Of a stretch of 61,727 nucleotides of DNA, positions 24,434-32,871 are shown in pieces. The notes under the pieces are model-generated. The model worked only from the letters and a program-made list of their open reading frames with translations. It had not been told where the DNA came from and did not search any database. The stretch's first letter is position 1. The number at the start of each line of letters is the position of its first letter. This stretch comes from Candidatus Borkfalkia stercoripullorum (GTDB taxonomy: Bacteria > Bacillota > Clostridia > Christensenellales > Borkfalkiaceae), in contig DWXC01000015.1 in the NCBI GenBank assembly GCA_019119395.1, positions 1-61,727 of the forward strand, read 5' to 3'. The position numbers were made by a program, and so were the translations under genes.

Positions 24434-24976
24434 ATGTCTTTTTCAGAAAATAAACATATGAACGATGATGAATTTGTCTTACGGCTCTTTAAAATAATTG
24501 AAAAAAAGGTCGATATGCTCCCCGATACATATGTCAAAAAATCGTATGCGGAAGATATCATGCAACATTGTTTTGTCAGGTTGTGGCAAAACCACAAAAC
24601 GGGCGTTTTGGATAAAAATTTTTGGGCTTTTGCGGAAGTTTGCGTACATTACGGCGTACGGTCGCAGTACCTACATTATTGTAATCGGGCTAAAAATGAA
24701 ATTTTATGCGGGGAAGTGCCCCAAAATTTTTCGGCACGTGCAATTTGGGCGGAAAATGCTTTTATACCCCAAAATTTCATTTACGAGCAATGGCTCGATT
24801 TATGTTCTTATACGGCGAAGAGAGGCGGTGAAGCATCGTATATCTTGTCTGCGGTATACGGTGGAGAACAGGTATCAACGGCGGCGCGCGAATTGGAGAT
24901 TCCGTATGCCACGGCTTACGGAATTTTTCGCCGTTTTGCCGGCAGTTTTTATCGCAGCGAATGTGCGGGGAGATAA
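24434..24976 (+). CDS. Sigma-70-like (ECF-type) putative transcription factor
   Basis: The 180-residue protein has a region-2-like segment (YAEDIMQHCFVRLWQN) and, near the C-terminus, a region-4-like helix-turn-helix (STAARELEIPYATAYGIFRRF). Both resemble small phage- or element-encoded sigma-like regulators. Its promoter is consensus and carries an operator-like site of the neighbouring XRE repressor, so it should be derepressed when that repressor leaves. AT-rich codon use marks the whole 23925-24976 block as foreign. The start at 24434 has a weak AAAAGG; an ATG at 24458 is an alternative. I see no target genes beyond it. Confidence 0.6.
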   Translation: MSFSENKHMNDDEFVLRLFKIIEKKVDMLPDTYVKKSYAEDIMQHCFVRLWQNHKTGVLDKNFWAFAEVCVHYGVRSQYLHYCNRAKNEILCGEVPQNFSARAIWAENAFIPQNFIYEQWLDLCSYTAKRGGEASYILSAVYGGEQVSTAARELEIPYATAYGIFRRFAGSFYRSECAGR

Positions 24977-24989
24977 AAGTCCGGTAATC

Positions 24990-25025
24990 CCGCGGGCGGC
25001 GCATTTTGCGCCGCCCGCGGTTTTT
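24990..25025 (+). terminator. Strong terminator after the sigma-like gene
   Basis: A 14-bp stem CCGCGGGCGGCGCA/TGCGCCGCCCGCGG with TTT loop, then TTTTT. Confidence 0.92.
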
Positions 25026-25056
25026 AAATTAAAATTCGGTTCTGCTTCATCATATG

Positions 25057-25087
25057 AAAAAGCCGGGCGGTTATTATGACCGCCCGG
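25057..25087 (-). terminator. Terminator of the MATE gene
   Basis: On the minus strand CCGGGCGGT/ACCGCCCGG (25063-25071/25079-25087) is followed by CTTTTTC. Confidence 0.85.
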
Positions 25088-25142
25088 TGCATTGCGTTAT
25101 ATCGTTTTCGATTCATATGTTCGGAAATGAAATCGTATCGGA

Positions 25143-26465
25143 TTATACGGTTTCTTTGCTTTCCCGCGGGCGGGGTTTTTTCGTTCTGAACAGGAACAAA
25201 AACAGGGCGCTCACGACCGCGATGACGATTTGCGACAGCGGCACGGACAGCCACGTTCCCCAAACACCCAAAAGCTGCGGCATGAACAGTAAAAATACCA
25301 AAAGCGCGGCAGGTTCGCCGAATATGAGGATATAGGCGCGCCCGGTCTTGTTCGTCGCGTAAAAATATGCCGACGTCATGCGCGATACGCTCGCAAAGAG
25401 ATAGCCGATCGAAAACAGGGGCAGGATGTTCGCGACCTGCGCGGAAACTTCTTCCGAGGCGCCGAACAGCCCCGCGATGTGATTGCGCACCAAAAACAAC
25501 GCGACACAGCATACGAGCGCGGTGACCGCCGCGAGCACAAAGCCGTAATTGCGCACACGTTTGGCGCCCGCCTCGTCGTTTTCGCCGAAGGAGCGGCTCA
25601 TGAGCGGCTGGCATCCGTCGCTGACGCCCTGCAAAAGCAGCAGCGCCACGCAAGAAACGTAACTGACCGCCGCATAGCATGCGACCGCAAATTCGCCTCC
25701 GCTCAATGCGGCGCTCTTGTTTACGAGGATCAGGGTGATGTTGGGGGAAAAGGTCAGCCCGAGCGGGGAAAGCCCCACCAAAAGCACCTTCCCCAGAATG
25801 CTTCCCGCACCCTGTCCGAGGCGGAAATCCGGCTTTTGTTTTTTCAGGAAGAGATACCCCGCGCACACGGCGAGCGTGACCGCCTGCCCGATGACCGTCG
25901 CCGCCGCCGCGCCCGTCATGCCCCAGCCCGTGACCCAGACGAAGACATAGTCTAGCACGATGTTTGTGACGAATCCCGCGATCATCGCAGCCATCGCCGC
26001 GACGGAGCCGCCCATGTTGCGCAGAAAAGGCACGAGCCCCGTGCCGAAGATCTGAAACACCGCGCCGTATACGATGAGTTTGAGGTATTCCTCGGCGAGG
26101 ACGTACGTTTCTCCTTCCGCCCCGAACAGCCGCAGCAGGGGCGCGGACGCAAAGGCGAAAACGAGCGTCAAAAGCACGCTCGCGGCGGCGAGCAGAATGC
26201 AGGACGCAGCGAAAAATTTGCCGCGCTTTTCGGGCTGATCGCCGCTTGCCGCAATGGAAAACTGTATCGCGCCGCCCATGCCGATGCCCGTGCCCGCCGC
26301 CTGAATAAAGGCCGTTACGGGGTAGGCGACGTTCACGGCGGCGAGCGCATTGTCGCCGAGCTGATTGCCGACGAAAAAACCGTCCGCGATCGAGTAGACG
26401 CCCGAAAGGGCAAACGCAAGCATGGAGGGGAGAACGAATTTCAAAAATCCGCGGATTTTTACCAT
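25143..26465 (-). CDS. MATE-family efflux transporter
   Basis: The 440-residue membrane protein has about 12 helices in two similar halves, typical of multidrug and toxin extrusion exporters driven by Na+ or H+. Seen are the family start FLKFVLPSMLAFALSGVYSI, VAYPVTAFIQAAGTGIGMG, the mid-protein GLSPLGLTFSPN and GVSDGCQPLMSRSFGEND. It is a single gene with its own terminator. Substrate cannot be predicted. The predicted start is ATG at 26465; the upstream ribosome site (GGTCAAT) is weak. Confidence 0.9.
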   Translation of the reverse strand: MVKIRGFLKFVLPSMLAFALSGVYSIADGFFVGNQLGDNALAAVNVAYPVTAFIQAAGTGIGMGGAIQFSIAASGDQPEKRGKFFAASCILLAAASVLLTLVFAFASAPLLRLFGAEGETYVLAEEYLKLIVYGAVFQIFGTGLVPFLRNMGGSVAAMAAMIAGFVTNIVLDYVFVWVTGWGMTGAAAATVIGQAVTLAVCAGYLFLKKQKPDFRLGQGAGSILGKVLLVGLSPLGLTFSPNITLILVNKSAALSGGEFAVACYAAVSYVSCVALLLLQGVSDGCQPLMSRSFGENDEAGAKRVRNYGFVLAAVTALVCCVALFLVRNHIAGLFGASEEVSAQVANILPLFSIGYLFASVSRMTSAYFYATNKTGRAYILIFGEPAALLVFLLFMPQLLGVWGTWLSVPLSQIVIAVVSALFLFLFRTKKPRPRESKETV

Positions 26466-26517
26466 ATTGACCTCAAAACAGCCCGGGCGGGCGGTTCATA
26501 AAACATGGGCGGGAAAT

Positions 26518-26552
26518 GAAAAAGCGCCGCCCGCGTTGACGGGCGGCGCTTT
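26518..26552 (-). terminator. Terminator of the large membrane-protein gene
   Basis: A 13-bp stem (26521-26533/26540-26552), with TTTCATTT following on the minus strand. Confidence 0.75.
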
Positions 26553-26565
26553 GCTGCCGTATGAT

Positions 26566-28275
26566 TTAACGGAGAGAGTTGCTGTAATTGTAGATCTTTT
26601 CCAGCAAACCTTCCGAAATGATACTGCGGTATCTGCCCATGAATACGAATATTTTAGCGAAGAATTCGCGGTTGTCGCCGCCGACGGCATAGACGGGCAA
26701 ACGTTTATTGTCCCCGTACACGCGGGAGATGAACAGTTTGTCGAACTCGTCGCGTTCGGCGGGGGTCAGGCTGTTGATGAATGCGTCGGGCAGATAGGGG
26801 ATGGGGCCGCCGTAATACCCGGGCGCGTTCTGCGCGTATTGCTGTGCATAACCCGCGCCGTAGCCGTAATAGGGCATCGCGCCGTAAGGCTGCTGCGGCT
26901 GCTGCTGTGCGCCGAATTGCTGCTGCGCCTGCTGTGCCGCCTGTTGCGCCGCCTGCGCCGCCTGCTGTCTGCGCGCTTCTTCCGCCGCCTGGTAATCGCT
27001 GTATTCGCGGTTGAACGTGCCGTCGTGGCGCGCCTGTTCGTAGTCGTATTCTTTTTCTTCGGAGATCTCCTGTCCGGCGGAAGGGTTGCCCTCGTCGCGC
27101 ACGGCCTCGGAATATGCCTGTTGTTCTTCCGATTGGTTCTGCGCCACGATGTCCTCGATGGAGATCTGCGCGGCGTCGTCAAAAGCGGCGTTCGCGCGCG
27201 CGGCCTCTTCGGAAGCGGGTTCTTCCTCTTCGGCGGGCGCATCCTTTTTGCCGAGGCCCTGCATCGCCATCTGGTTGTCCTCGTCCACGTCGTAAGCGGG
27301 TTCTTCCTCTTTTTCTTTTTCGGGTTCGGGTTTTTCCTCTTCCGTTTCCTCTTCTTCGGCAGGTTCTTCCTGTGCGGAAACGGCTTTTGCCGCCGCTTTG
27401 GAACAAAGCACGACGGCCACGATGTTATAAATGAGCTGCACCGCGGAAACGATCAGGAATGCGAGCGTTCCCGTCTTGTCGAGCGCCGTGCCGAAAGACC
27501 CGTCGACGATGAGAAGCACGAAGCAGAGCGCGGAGAGAACGAACATGACGACGGAACGCGCGATGTCCGCCCCGCCCATGCGCCTGATGGCAAGGGAGAG
27601 CAGCGCGAACGCGAAGTTGACCGCCGCCGCGAACGCGAGCGCGATGAACGAATAGGAAATGACCGTTCCGAGTGCGCCCGTACCGTATCTGAAATTGATA
27701 TCGAACAAGTCGATGAGCGTCGAATCGCCCACGAACAGCCCTTCGTAGAAGAAGAACGCGGCGTATGCCAGAGCGACGATCGCGGAGATCGTTTTGGCGG
27801 CGCCCCTGCCCTTATAATAAGAGATGCTCAACGCGAAGAGCATGATCAGCCCGAACGCGAGCATGATGACCGTCGAATTGAGCGCGACTTTCGTTTTGTC
27901 GTCGCGGAAGATAAAATCGATCGGAGAGCCGAATTTCGCGACGAGCGCGTATACAAAGAACACGGTCACGACGATACCGATGACCGTCTTTACGCAGTTG
28001 AGCGCGAAAGAACCCTTCTTGTCGGTGAAAAAGGACGCGACCGTCAATATCAGAAGGAGCGCGTAGAACCCCGTAAAGGAATAGTAAGCGATGTCCAAAA
28101 ACTGTATTCCGGTCGGTTGCTTGAACACGTCGAGAATCTGCCGGAAGAGCCCGCTTTCAAAAATCGCCGTGTCGGGCACGAACAGCAATGCGACGAAGCC
28201 CGCAAAAATGATGATCGAAAGGACGATCTGGGCGGCCTTGCTTTCCTGTTTGCTGCCGGTATTTTGTTGCGCCAT
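26566..28275 (-). CDS. Large membrane protein with acidic and Gln-rich tail
   Basis: The 569-residue protein has three parts: about eight transmembrane helices (residues 15-290), an acidic low-complexity linker (EEEETEEEKPEPEKEKEEE), and a Gln/Ala/Tyr-rich stretch around QQPYGAMPYYGYGAGYAQQ. It ends in a compact domain of about 70 residues (ERDEFDKLFISRVYGDNKRL, YAVGGDNREFFAKIFVFMG). The compact end looks conserved and folded while the middle looks disordered. I recognise no family and no catalytic motif. Start ATG at 28275 with AGGGG upstream and a consensus-like promoter. The role may be envelope-related scaffolding (speculative). Confidence 0.75.
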   Translation of the reverse strand: MAQQNTGSKQESKAAQIVLSIIIFAGFVALLFVPDTAIFESGLFRQILDVFKQPTGIQFLDIAYYSFTGFYALLLILTVASFFTDKKGSFALNCVKTVIGIVVTVFFVYALVAKFGSPIDFIFRDDKTKVALNSTVIMLAFGLIMLFALSISYYKGRGAAKTISAIVALAYAAFFFYEGLFVGDSTLIDLFDINFRYGTGALGTVISYSFIALAFAAAVNFAFALLSLAIRRMGGADIARSVVMFVLSALCFVLLIVDGSFGTALDKTGTLAFLIVSAVQLIYNIVAVVLCSKAAAKAVSAQEEPAEEEETEEEKPEPEKEKEEEPAYDVDEDNQMAMQGLGKKDAPAEEEEPASEEAARANAAFDDAAQISIEDIVAQNQSEEQQAYSEAVRDEGNPSAGQEISEEKEYDYEQARHDGTFNREYSDYQAAEEARRQQAAQAAQQAAQQAQQQFGAQQQPQQPYGAMPYYGYGAGYAQQYAQNAPGYYGGPIPYLPDAFINSLTPAERDEFDKLFISRVYGDNKRLPVYAVGGDNREFFAKIFVFMGRYRSIISEGLLEKIYNYSNSLR

Positions 28276-28368
28276 AATGTTACCCCTGTTTTATTTTATT
28301 GCGAAGCGCCTGAAACGGCGCTGTCCTTTGCGGGGGCTGCCTCCCGAGAGGACAATTTCACATTTATA

Positions 28369-28397
28369 ATTTTACTATATAAGGCAAAAAGTGTCAA
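28369..28397 (-). promoter_or_regulatory. Promoter of the large membrane-protein gene
   Basis: Minus strand TTGACA (28397-28392), 17 nt, TAAAAT (28374-28369). Confidence 0.8.
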
Positions 28398-28536
28398 GTA
28401 TAAAATGAAACAATGTTTTTTGCCTTGCGATATTTCTTTTTCCCGAACGGCCTTTCGCCCGTGCGGGAAATCACGGATACAGCATGTGTAAAAGGCGTAA
28501 AATTTTGCGCAATTTCGTCGGTTATCCGAAAAATCA

Positions 28537-28565
28537 TTGATATTTTTCGGGATTTGGTCTATAAT
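28537..28565 (+). promoter_or_regulatory. Promoter of the regulator-malic enzyme unit
   Basis: TTGATA (28537-28542), 17 nt, TATAAT (28560-28565). Confidence 0.8.
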
Positions 28566-28605
28566 GGAGCAAATACGGGGCGAATCCGCCGTCGGAGGGA
28601 AAGAA

Positions 28606-29634
28606 ATGTATTCCGAACTCAAAACGAGCATACAATCCGTCTATCAGAAAACGGGGATAGACGTGTTTCTTTTTTCGCCGGAGGGAAAGTTTCTCTTTTC
28701 CGCCGCGGGGGAAAAGCCGCCGTTCGCGTTCCGCCGTTTCGGCGGCGTTTTGCAGGCGGACGGCGCGACCTTTTTCAAGGTTTTGCACCGCGGCGCGGAA
28801 TATGTCTGCGCCATTCAGGGGACGGGACCCGTGGAAAAGAATTATGCGGTTTTCCTTTCGGACGCGATCGAAAACACGGCGGGCAAGTCGCTCAATCTGC
28901 CCCGCGGGGAGTTTATCCGCCGCATCCTGCTCGGAGAGTGTTCCGCCGACGACGTGCAGACGTACGCGATCAAATATTCCGTGCCCGAAAGCCCCTGCTT
29001 CGCGCTTGCCGTATCCTCCGACCTCAAAGCGGGGGAACTCATGTCCTTTCTGACCCAATACGCGGGGGAGGAGGCGGACACCGCCGTGGCCGTGACGGGC
29101 AAGGACTGCGCTTTCATCAAATTCATGGACGAGGATACCGAATACCAGTCTTCCGCGGATTTTGCGAATTTCCTCGCGCGCTCCCTTTTGGAAGAGGTGG
29201 GCGTCAAAGTGCGAATCGGCGTGGGCGGCACGGTCAGGCACTTCGAGGAGATCGCTTCGTCGTACCGCCAGGCGAATACGGCGCTGCGCATGAGCGGCAT
29301 CTTCAATTCCGGGGGAGAAGTGCACACCTACCGCGAGTTCGTGCTCGTAAAAATGCTCGAAGATCTCCCCGAAGCCAAGCTCGGCGAATACCTTTCCATA
29401 CTGCTCGACGGCGAGGCGAAAGAGCTGTTAAAGGACGAGGACATGGTCAATACCGCCGAAGAATTCCTCGAAAACAACCTGAACGTAAGCGAAACGGCGC
29501 GCAACCTGTATATGCACCGCAACACGCTCATGTACCGCCTCGACAAGATCGAGCGGGTCATGGGGCTGAATCTTCGCAACTTTTCGGACGCGGTGACGTT
29601 CCGCGTCATCACGATCTTGTATAAATTGACCTGA
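28606..29634 (+). CDS. PucR/CdaR-type transcriptional regulator
   Basis: The 342-residue protein ends in a PucR-type helix-turn-helix (NVSETARNLYMHRNTLMYRL, DKIERVMGLNLRNF). A GGDEF-like middle domain (about residues 170-270) and a variable N-terminal sensor come before it. This is the CdaR architecture, known for sensing sugar acids. ATG 28606 has GGAGGG upstream. A frame from 28537 would start inside the promoter. The malic-enzyme gene follows after 14 nt, so the regulator may control carbon flow at malate/pyruvate, possibly autoregulated (inference). Confidence 0.87.
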   Translation: MYSELKTSIQSVYQKTGIDVFLFSPEGKFLFSAAGEKPPFAFRRFGGVLQADGATFFKVLHRGAEYVCAIQGTGPVEKNYAVFLSDAIENTAGKSLNLPRGEFIRRILLGECSADDVQTYAIKYSVPESPCFALAVSSDLKAGELMSFLTQYAGEEADTAVAVTGKDCAFIKFMDEDTEYQSSADFANFLARSLLEEVGVKVRIGVGGTVRHFEEIASSYRQANTALRMSGIFNSGGEVHTYREFVLVKMLEDLPEAKLGEYLSILLDGEAKELLKDEDMVNTAEEFLENNLNVSETARNLYMHRNTLMYRLDKIERVMGLNLRNFSDAVTFRVITILYKLT

Positions 29635-29648
29635 ACGGGAGAACGGTT

Positions 29649-30818
29649 ATGGATATTTACGAAAGTTCATTGAAGATGCACGCGGATCTCCGCGGGAAAC
29701 TCGCGGTAAAGCCGCTCGTGGAAGTAAAGGACAAAGAAGCGCTTTCCAACGCATACACGCCCGGCGTCGCCGCGCCCTGCAAAGAGATCGCAAAAGACCC
29801 GTCCAAAGCGTATACGTACACGCGGAAATGGAATACGGTCGCGGTCGTTTCCGACGGCAGCGCCGTTTTGGGGCTCGGGAACATCGGCGGCCTGGCGGGG
29901 CTTCCCGTCATGGAGGGAAAGAGCCTTCTGTTCAAGGAATTCGCCGGCATCGATTCCGTGCCGATCGTGCTTTCGGGGCAGGACGAGGACGATATCGTCA
30001 AAGCGGTCGAGATGATCGCTCCCACGTTCGGCGGGATCAACCTGGAAGACATCTGCGCGCCCAAGTGCTTTGCCGTGGAGAAAAAGCTCAAAGAAAAACT
30101 GGATATCCCCGTTTTTCACGACGACCAGCACGGCACGGCGATCGTCGTCACGGCGGCGCTCCTCAACGCCCTGAAAGTGTGCGGAAAGAACATGGAAAGC
30201 GCAAACATCGTCATCTGCGGCGCGGGCAGTGCGGGCATAGCCATATGCAAACTGCTTTTGGAAAGCGGCGCGAACAACATAATCATGGCGGACAGAAAGG
30301 GGCTTGTGTGCGAGGGCGAGGAATGGCTCACGTCCGCGCAGGCGGAGATCGCAAAGGTCACCAACCGCGGCAAAGTGCGCGGAAGCCTTGCCGACGCGGT
30401 GAAAGGGGCAGACGTGTTCATCGGCGTTTCCGCGCCCAAACAACTCACCAAAGAGATGGTGGGGAGCATGGCGGAAAAACCCGTCGTGTTCGCCATGGCA
30501 AACCCCGAGCCGGAAATTTATCCGGGCGAGGCGAAGGCGGGCGGGGCGTACGTCGTCGGCACGGGCAGGAGCGATTTCCCCAATCAGATCAACAACCTTT
30601 TGGCGTTCCCCGGCGTGTTCAGGGGGGCTTTGGACGTGCGCGCCAAGGACATCAGCGAGGGCATGAAGGTCGCCGCGGCGAAGGCGCTGGCGGCGCTCGC
30701 GGAGGAAAAACTTTCCCCCGAATACATCATTCCGTCGCCGTTCGACGGGCGGGTCGCGCCCGCAGTCGCGAAGGCGGTTGCCGAACAGGCGAAAAAAGAG
30801 GGGCTGGCGCGCGTCTGA
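29649..30818 (+). CDS. NAD(P)-dependent malic enzyme
   Basis: The 389-residue enzyme oxidatively decarboxylates malate to pyruvate and CO2. Motifs in order: NAYTPGVAAPCKEI, WNTVAVVSDGSAVLGLGNIG, the metal-binding GGINLEDICAP and IPVFHDDQHGTAIV, the dinucleotide-binding VICGAGSAGIA, and the C-terminal VVGTGRSDFPNQINNLLAFPG. Length fits the short bacterial MaeA/YtsJ-like forms without a phosphotransacetylase domain. It follows a PucR-type regulator in the same transcript. The choice between NAD and NADP is not decided here. Confidence 0.95.
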   Translation: MDIYESSLKMHADLRGKLAVKPLVEVKDKEALSNAYTPGVAAPCKEIAKDPSKAYTYTRKWNTVAVVSDGSAVLGLGNIGGLAGLPVMEGKSLLFKEFAGIDSVPIVLSGQDEDDIVKAVEMIAPTFGGINLEDICAPKCFAVEKKLKEKLDIPVFHDDQHGTAIVVTAALLNALKVCGKNMESANIVICGAGSAGIAICKLLLESGANNIIMADRKGLVCEGEEWLTSAQAEIAKVTNRGKVRGSLADAVKGADVFIGVSAPKQLTKEMVGSMAEKPVVFAMANPEPEIYPGEAKAGGAYVVGTGRSDFPNQINNLLAFPGVFRGALDVRAKDISEGMKVAAAKALAALAEEKLSPEYIIPSPFDGRVAPAVAKAVAEQAKKEGLARV

Positions 30819-30908
30819 ACGCGGATGCCTGCGTAAAATGCGCCGCGCCGTGTTCGTTTTGCCTGCTTCGGCGGTATACCGCGGTGCGGAAAGGGGAAAA
30901 CTGACGTT

Positions 30909-31301
30909 ATGATGACTTATCGCGAAATGTACGAGCTTGCCGAAAAAAATCTCGCGCCCAAAGCGCACGGAGACGGTTTTTCGAGCGGCTCGGTCAGCGC
31001 CGTTCTGGAAGGCGCGAACGGTAAATATTACTGCGGGGTGAACATAGACCTGTATTGCGGGCTGGGCTTCTGCGCCGAACGCAGCGCGGCCGCCGCGATG
31101 ATCACCGACGGCGAAACGGTCGTCCGCCGCGCGGTGTGCGTGGGCGAGGACAAAAAACTGTGGACGCCCTGCGGGGCGTGCAGGGAGTTTCTTTCCCTGC
31201 TTTCCCCCGAAAACAGGGAGACACGCTTTCTCGTTTCGCTCGAAGGGGAAAAAGAGGTGCGCCTCGGCGACCTGATGCCTTTGCCGTGGAACGAACGGTA
31301 A
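30909..31301 (+). CDS. cdd: Cytidine deaminase-like enzyme
   Basis: The 130-residue zinc enzyme has the deaminase signature FCAERSAAAAM, with the catalytic glutamate and first zinc cysteine, and TPCGACREFLS with the other two zinc cysteines. It would deaminate cytidine or deoxycytidine to uridine compounds in pyrimidine salvage. A blasticidin-S-deaminase-like member of the same family cannot be excluded. The start is one of two consecutive ATGs (30909/30912) downstream of GGGGAAAA. It may be co-transcribed with malic enzyme, 90 nt upstream, and is followed by a clear terminator. Confidence 0.85.
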   Translation: MMTYREMYELAEKNLAPKAHGDGFSSGSVSAVLEGANGKYYCGVNIDLYCGLGFCAERSAAAAMITDGETVVRRAVCVGEDKKLWTPCGACREFLSLLSPENRETRFLVSLEGEKEVRLGDLMPLPWNER

Positions 31302-31331
31302 AAGAGCGGAAAAAGGATAACGAATCGCAAG

Positions 31332-31359
31332 GCCCGCGCTTCCGCGCGGGCAGATTTTT
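31332..31359 (+). terminator. Terminator after cdd
   Basis: GCCCGCGC/GCGCGGGC (31332-31339/31344-31351), then ATTTTTA. Confidence 0.8.
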
Positions 31360-31385
31360 ACGGAAAATATCGGAAGGAGCAAAAC

Positions 31386-32738
31386 ATGAACGAACCCAAC
31401 GGGCAGATCACGCCCGAAAAGAAAAAAAAGAGCCCCTTAAAGATCGCGCTGACAGCGACCGCGTGCGTGCTCGCCGCCGCGCTCCTATTCGGCGCGGGAT
31501 TCTTCGTTTCCCGCATGACGCTGGACGGCGGCTTAAGGTCGCTGCTCTGGTTCAAGGAGCGCATTCAGAGCGAGTATTACGAAGAGGTCTCGGACGAAGA
31601 TTTCTGGCAGGCGGCGATCGACGGCGTGGAGGGCATCCTCGACGATTATTCCTGCTTCTACACCGCCGAGGAGTACGACGAAGTCGTCAATGCGGACCGC
31701 GGCGTCAAAGACGGCGTCGGGCTGGCATTTTTCGCGAACACGAACAAGATCTATAAAGTCGCGGTCGCATCCCCCGCCTTTTATGCGCAGAGCGCCTCGG
31801 GGGAAAAGGCGGAGGCGGGCATGTACCTCACGGGGGTTGGGGAAAGCGCGGAGAGCGTTTCAGACACGTTCACCGCTTCCGCGGTCGAGGCGGCGCTCTC
31901 TTCCGCCGAAGAGGGAGACACGCTGACCCTGCGGCTTTCCGCGACCGCCGCGGACGATACGCAAAACTGCATTTTCCTTTCCGTACCGTTTGAAACGTAT
32001 ACCGAAAGTTTCGTCCTTTACGCCACGAACGCGGCGACGTACGCGATGATCTTTGCGGGGGATAAAGGAACGTGGCAGGAAGTCGGCGGAGGCATGGACG
32101 GGCTGAACGACGGAGAAGGCTATATCCGTCTCGTGCAGTTCACGGGCAACGCCGCCGAAGAGTTCGCCGCCGCCGCGGAGCAGTACAAAGCGGACGGGTG
32201 CGATACTCTTCTTCTCGATTTGCGCAACAACGGCGGGGGCAGCCTCACCGTGTTGCAGGGGATCGCCGCGTATCTGCTCAAAGACGCGGATGCGGATTCC
32301 GTCGTCATGTATGCGGGCGACGGGGAAGACCGCGAGGCGTACCGCCTGAAAGGCGACGGCTATGACGGCGTTTTCGGCGGCAGCGAAATTTACGTCGCGG
32401 CGAACGGCAACACCGCTTCCGCGTCCGAAGCGCTCATCGGAGCGATGCTGTATTACAATACCGTCGATTATGAGGATATTTACCTCGTCAAAGCGGGCGG
32501 CGGCGATTCTCCCGCGCGCACTTACGGCAAGGGCATCATGCAGACGACCTGGCGCAACCTGCTCACGGGGGAAGCGGTCAAACTGACGACGGCGCGCATC
32601 TATTGGCCGGACGGGGAGACCTGCATCCAAGGGAGGGGCGTCACCTCGGACGACGGCGCGCACCGCATAGACGCGGCGAGCAACGCCGATTACGGCGATC
32701 CCGCTCTTTTGCAAATTCTGGAAGACATGCGTAAATGA
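31386..32738 (+). CDS. S41-family carboxy-terminal processing peptidase
   Basis: The 450-residue protein has one N-terminal membrane anchor (about residues 20-42) and a PDZ-like middle region. An S41 protease domain follows: LLDLRNNGGGS, the nucleophile serine in ANGNTASASEALI (about residue 343) and the catalytic lysine in YGKGIMQTTW. Such proteases cut extracytoplasmic proteins at their C-termini. The PDZ part is weakly conserved. GGAAGGAG precedes the ATG. It is a single gene followed by three GC-rich hairpins. Substrate unknown. Confidence 0.9.
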   Translation: MNEPNGQITPEKKKKSPLKIALTATACVLAAALLFGAGFFVSRMTLDGGLRSLLWFKERIQSEYYEEVSDEDFWQAAIDGVEGILDDYSCFYTAEEYDEVVNADRGVKDGVGLAFFANTNKIYKVAVASPAFYAQSASGEKAEAGMYLTGVGESAESVSDTFTASAVEAALSSAEEGDTLTLRLSATAADDTQNCIFLSVPFETYTESFVLYATNAATYAMIFAGDKGTWQEVGGGMDGLNDGEGYIRLVQFTGNAAEEFAAAAEQYKADGCDTLLLDLRNNGGGSLTVLQGIAAYLLKDADADSVVMYAGDGEDREAYRLKGDGYDGVFGGSEIYVAANGNTASASEALIGAMLYYNTVDYEDIYLVKAGGGDSPARTYGKGIMQTTWRNLLTGEAVKLTTARIYWPDGETCIQGRGVTSDDGAHRIDAASNADYGDPALLQILEDMRK

Positions 32739-32870
32739 GATCTCCGCGCCGCAGGGCGGCGCGGAGATCGTCGAAAAAAAGCGCGGCGCGGGATTTCCCG
32801 CGCCGCGCCGCCTGAAAATGCCGGAAAAGAGGCGCTCCCCGCGTTCAACGCGGGGAGCGCCGGTTTTTTA
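32738..32870. terminator. Triple hairpin terminator zone between convergent genes
   Basis: Three stem-loops are in tandem: GATCTCCGCGCCGC with its inverse (about 32738-32770), a GCGCGGCGCGGGA stem (about 32780-32810) and GGCGCTCCCCGCG with its inverse (about 32831-32861) followed by GGTTTTTT on the plus strand. Confidence 0.75.
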
Positions 32871-32871
32871 A

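Larger units (their letters stand above)
28276..28605. other. Divergent promoter region
   Basis: The 330-nt gap holds the minus promoter at 28369-28397 and the plus promoter at 28537-28565. Between them I see only a GCACGGGCG-type inverted sequence near 28450-28475 and no gene. Confidence 0.5.

Noticed and set aside
26422-28491. A 689-codon plus-strand frame opposite the large membrane-protein gene
   Set aside because: Low-complexity Arg/Phe-rich translation mirroring the opposite gene. It crosses two terminators and two promoters.
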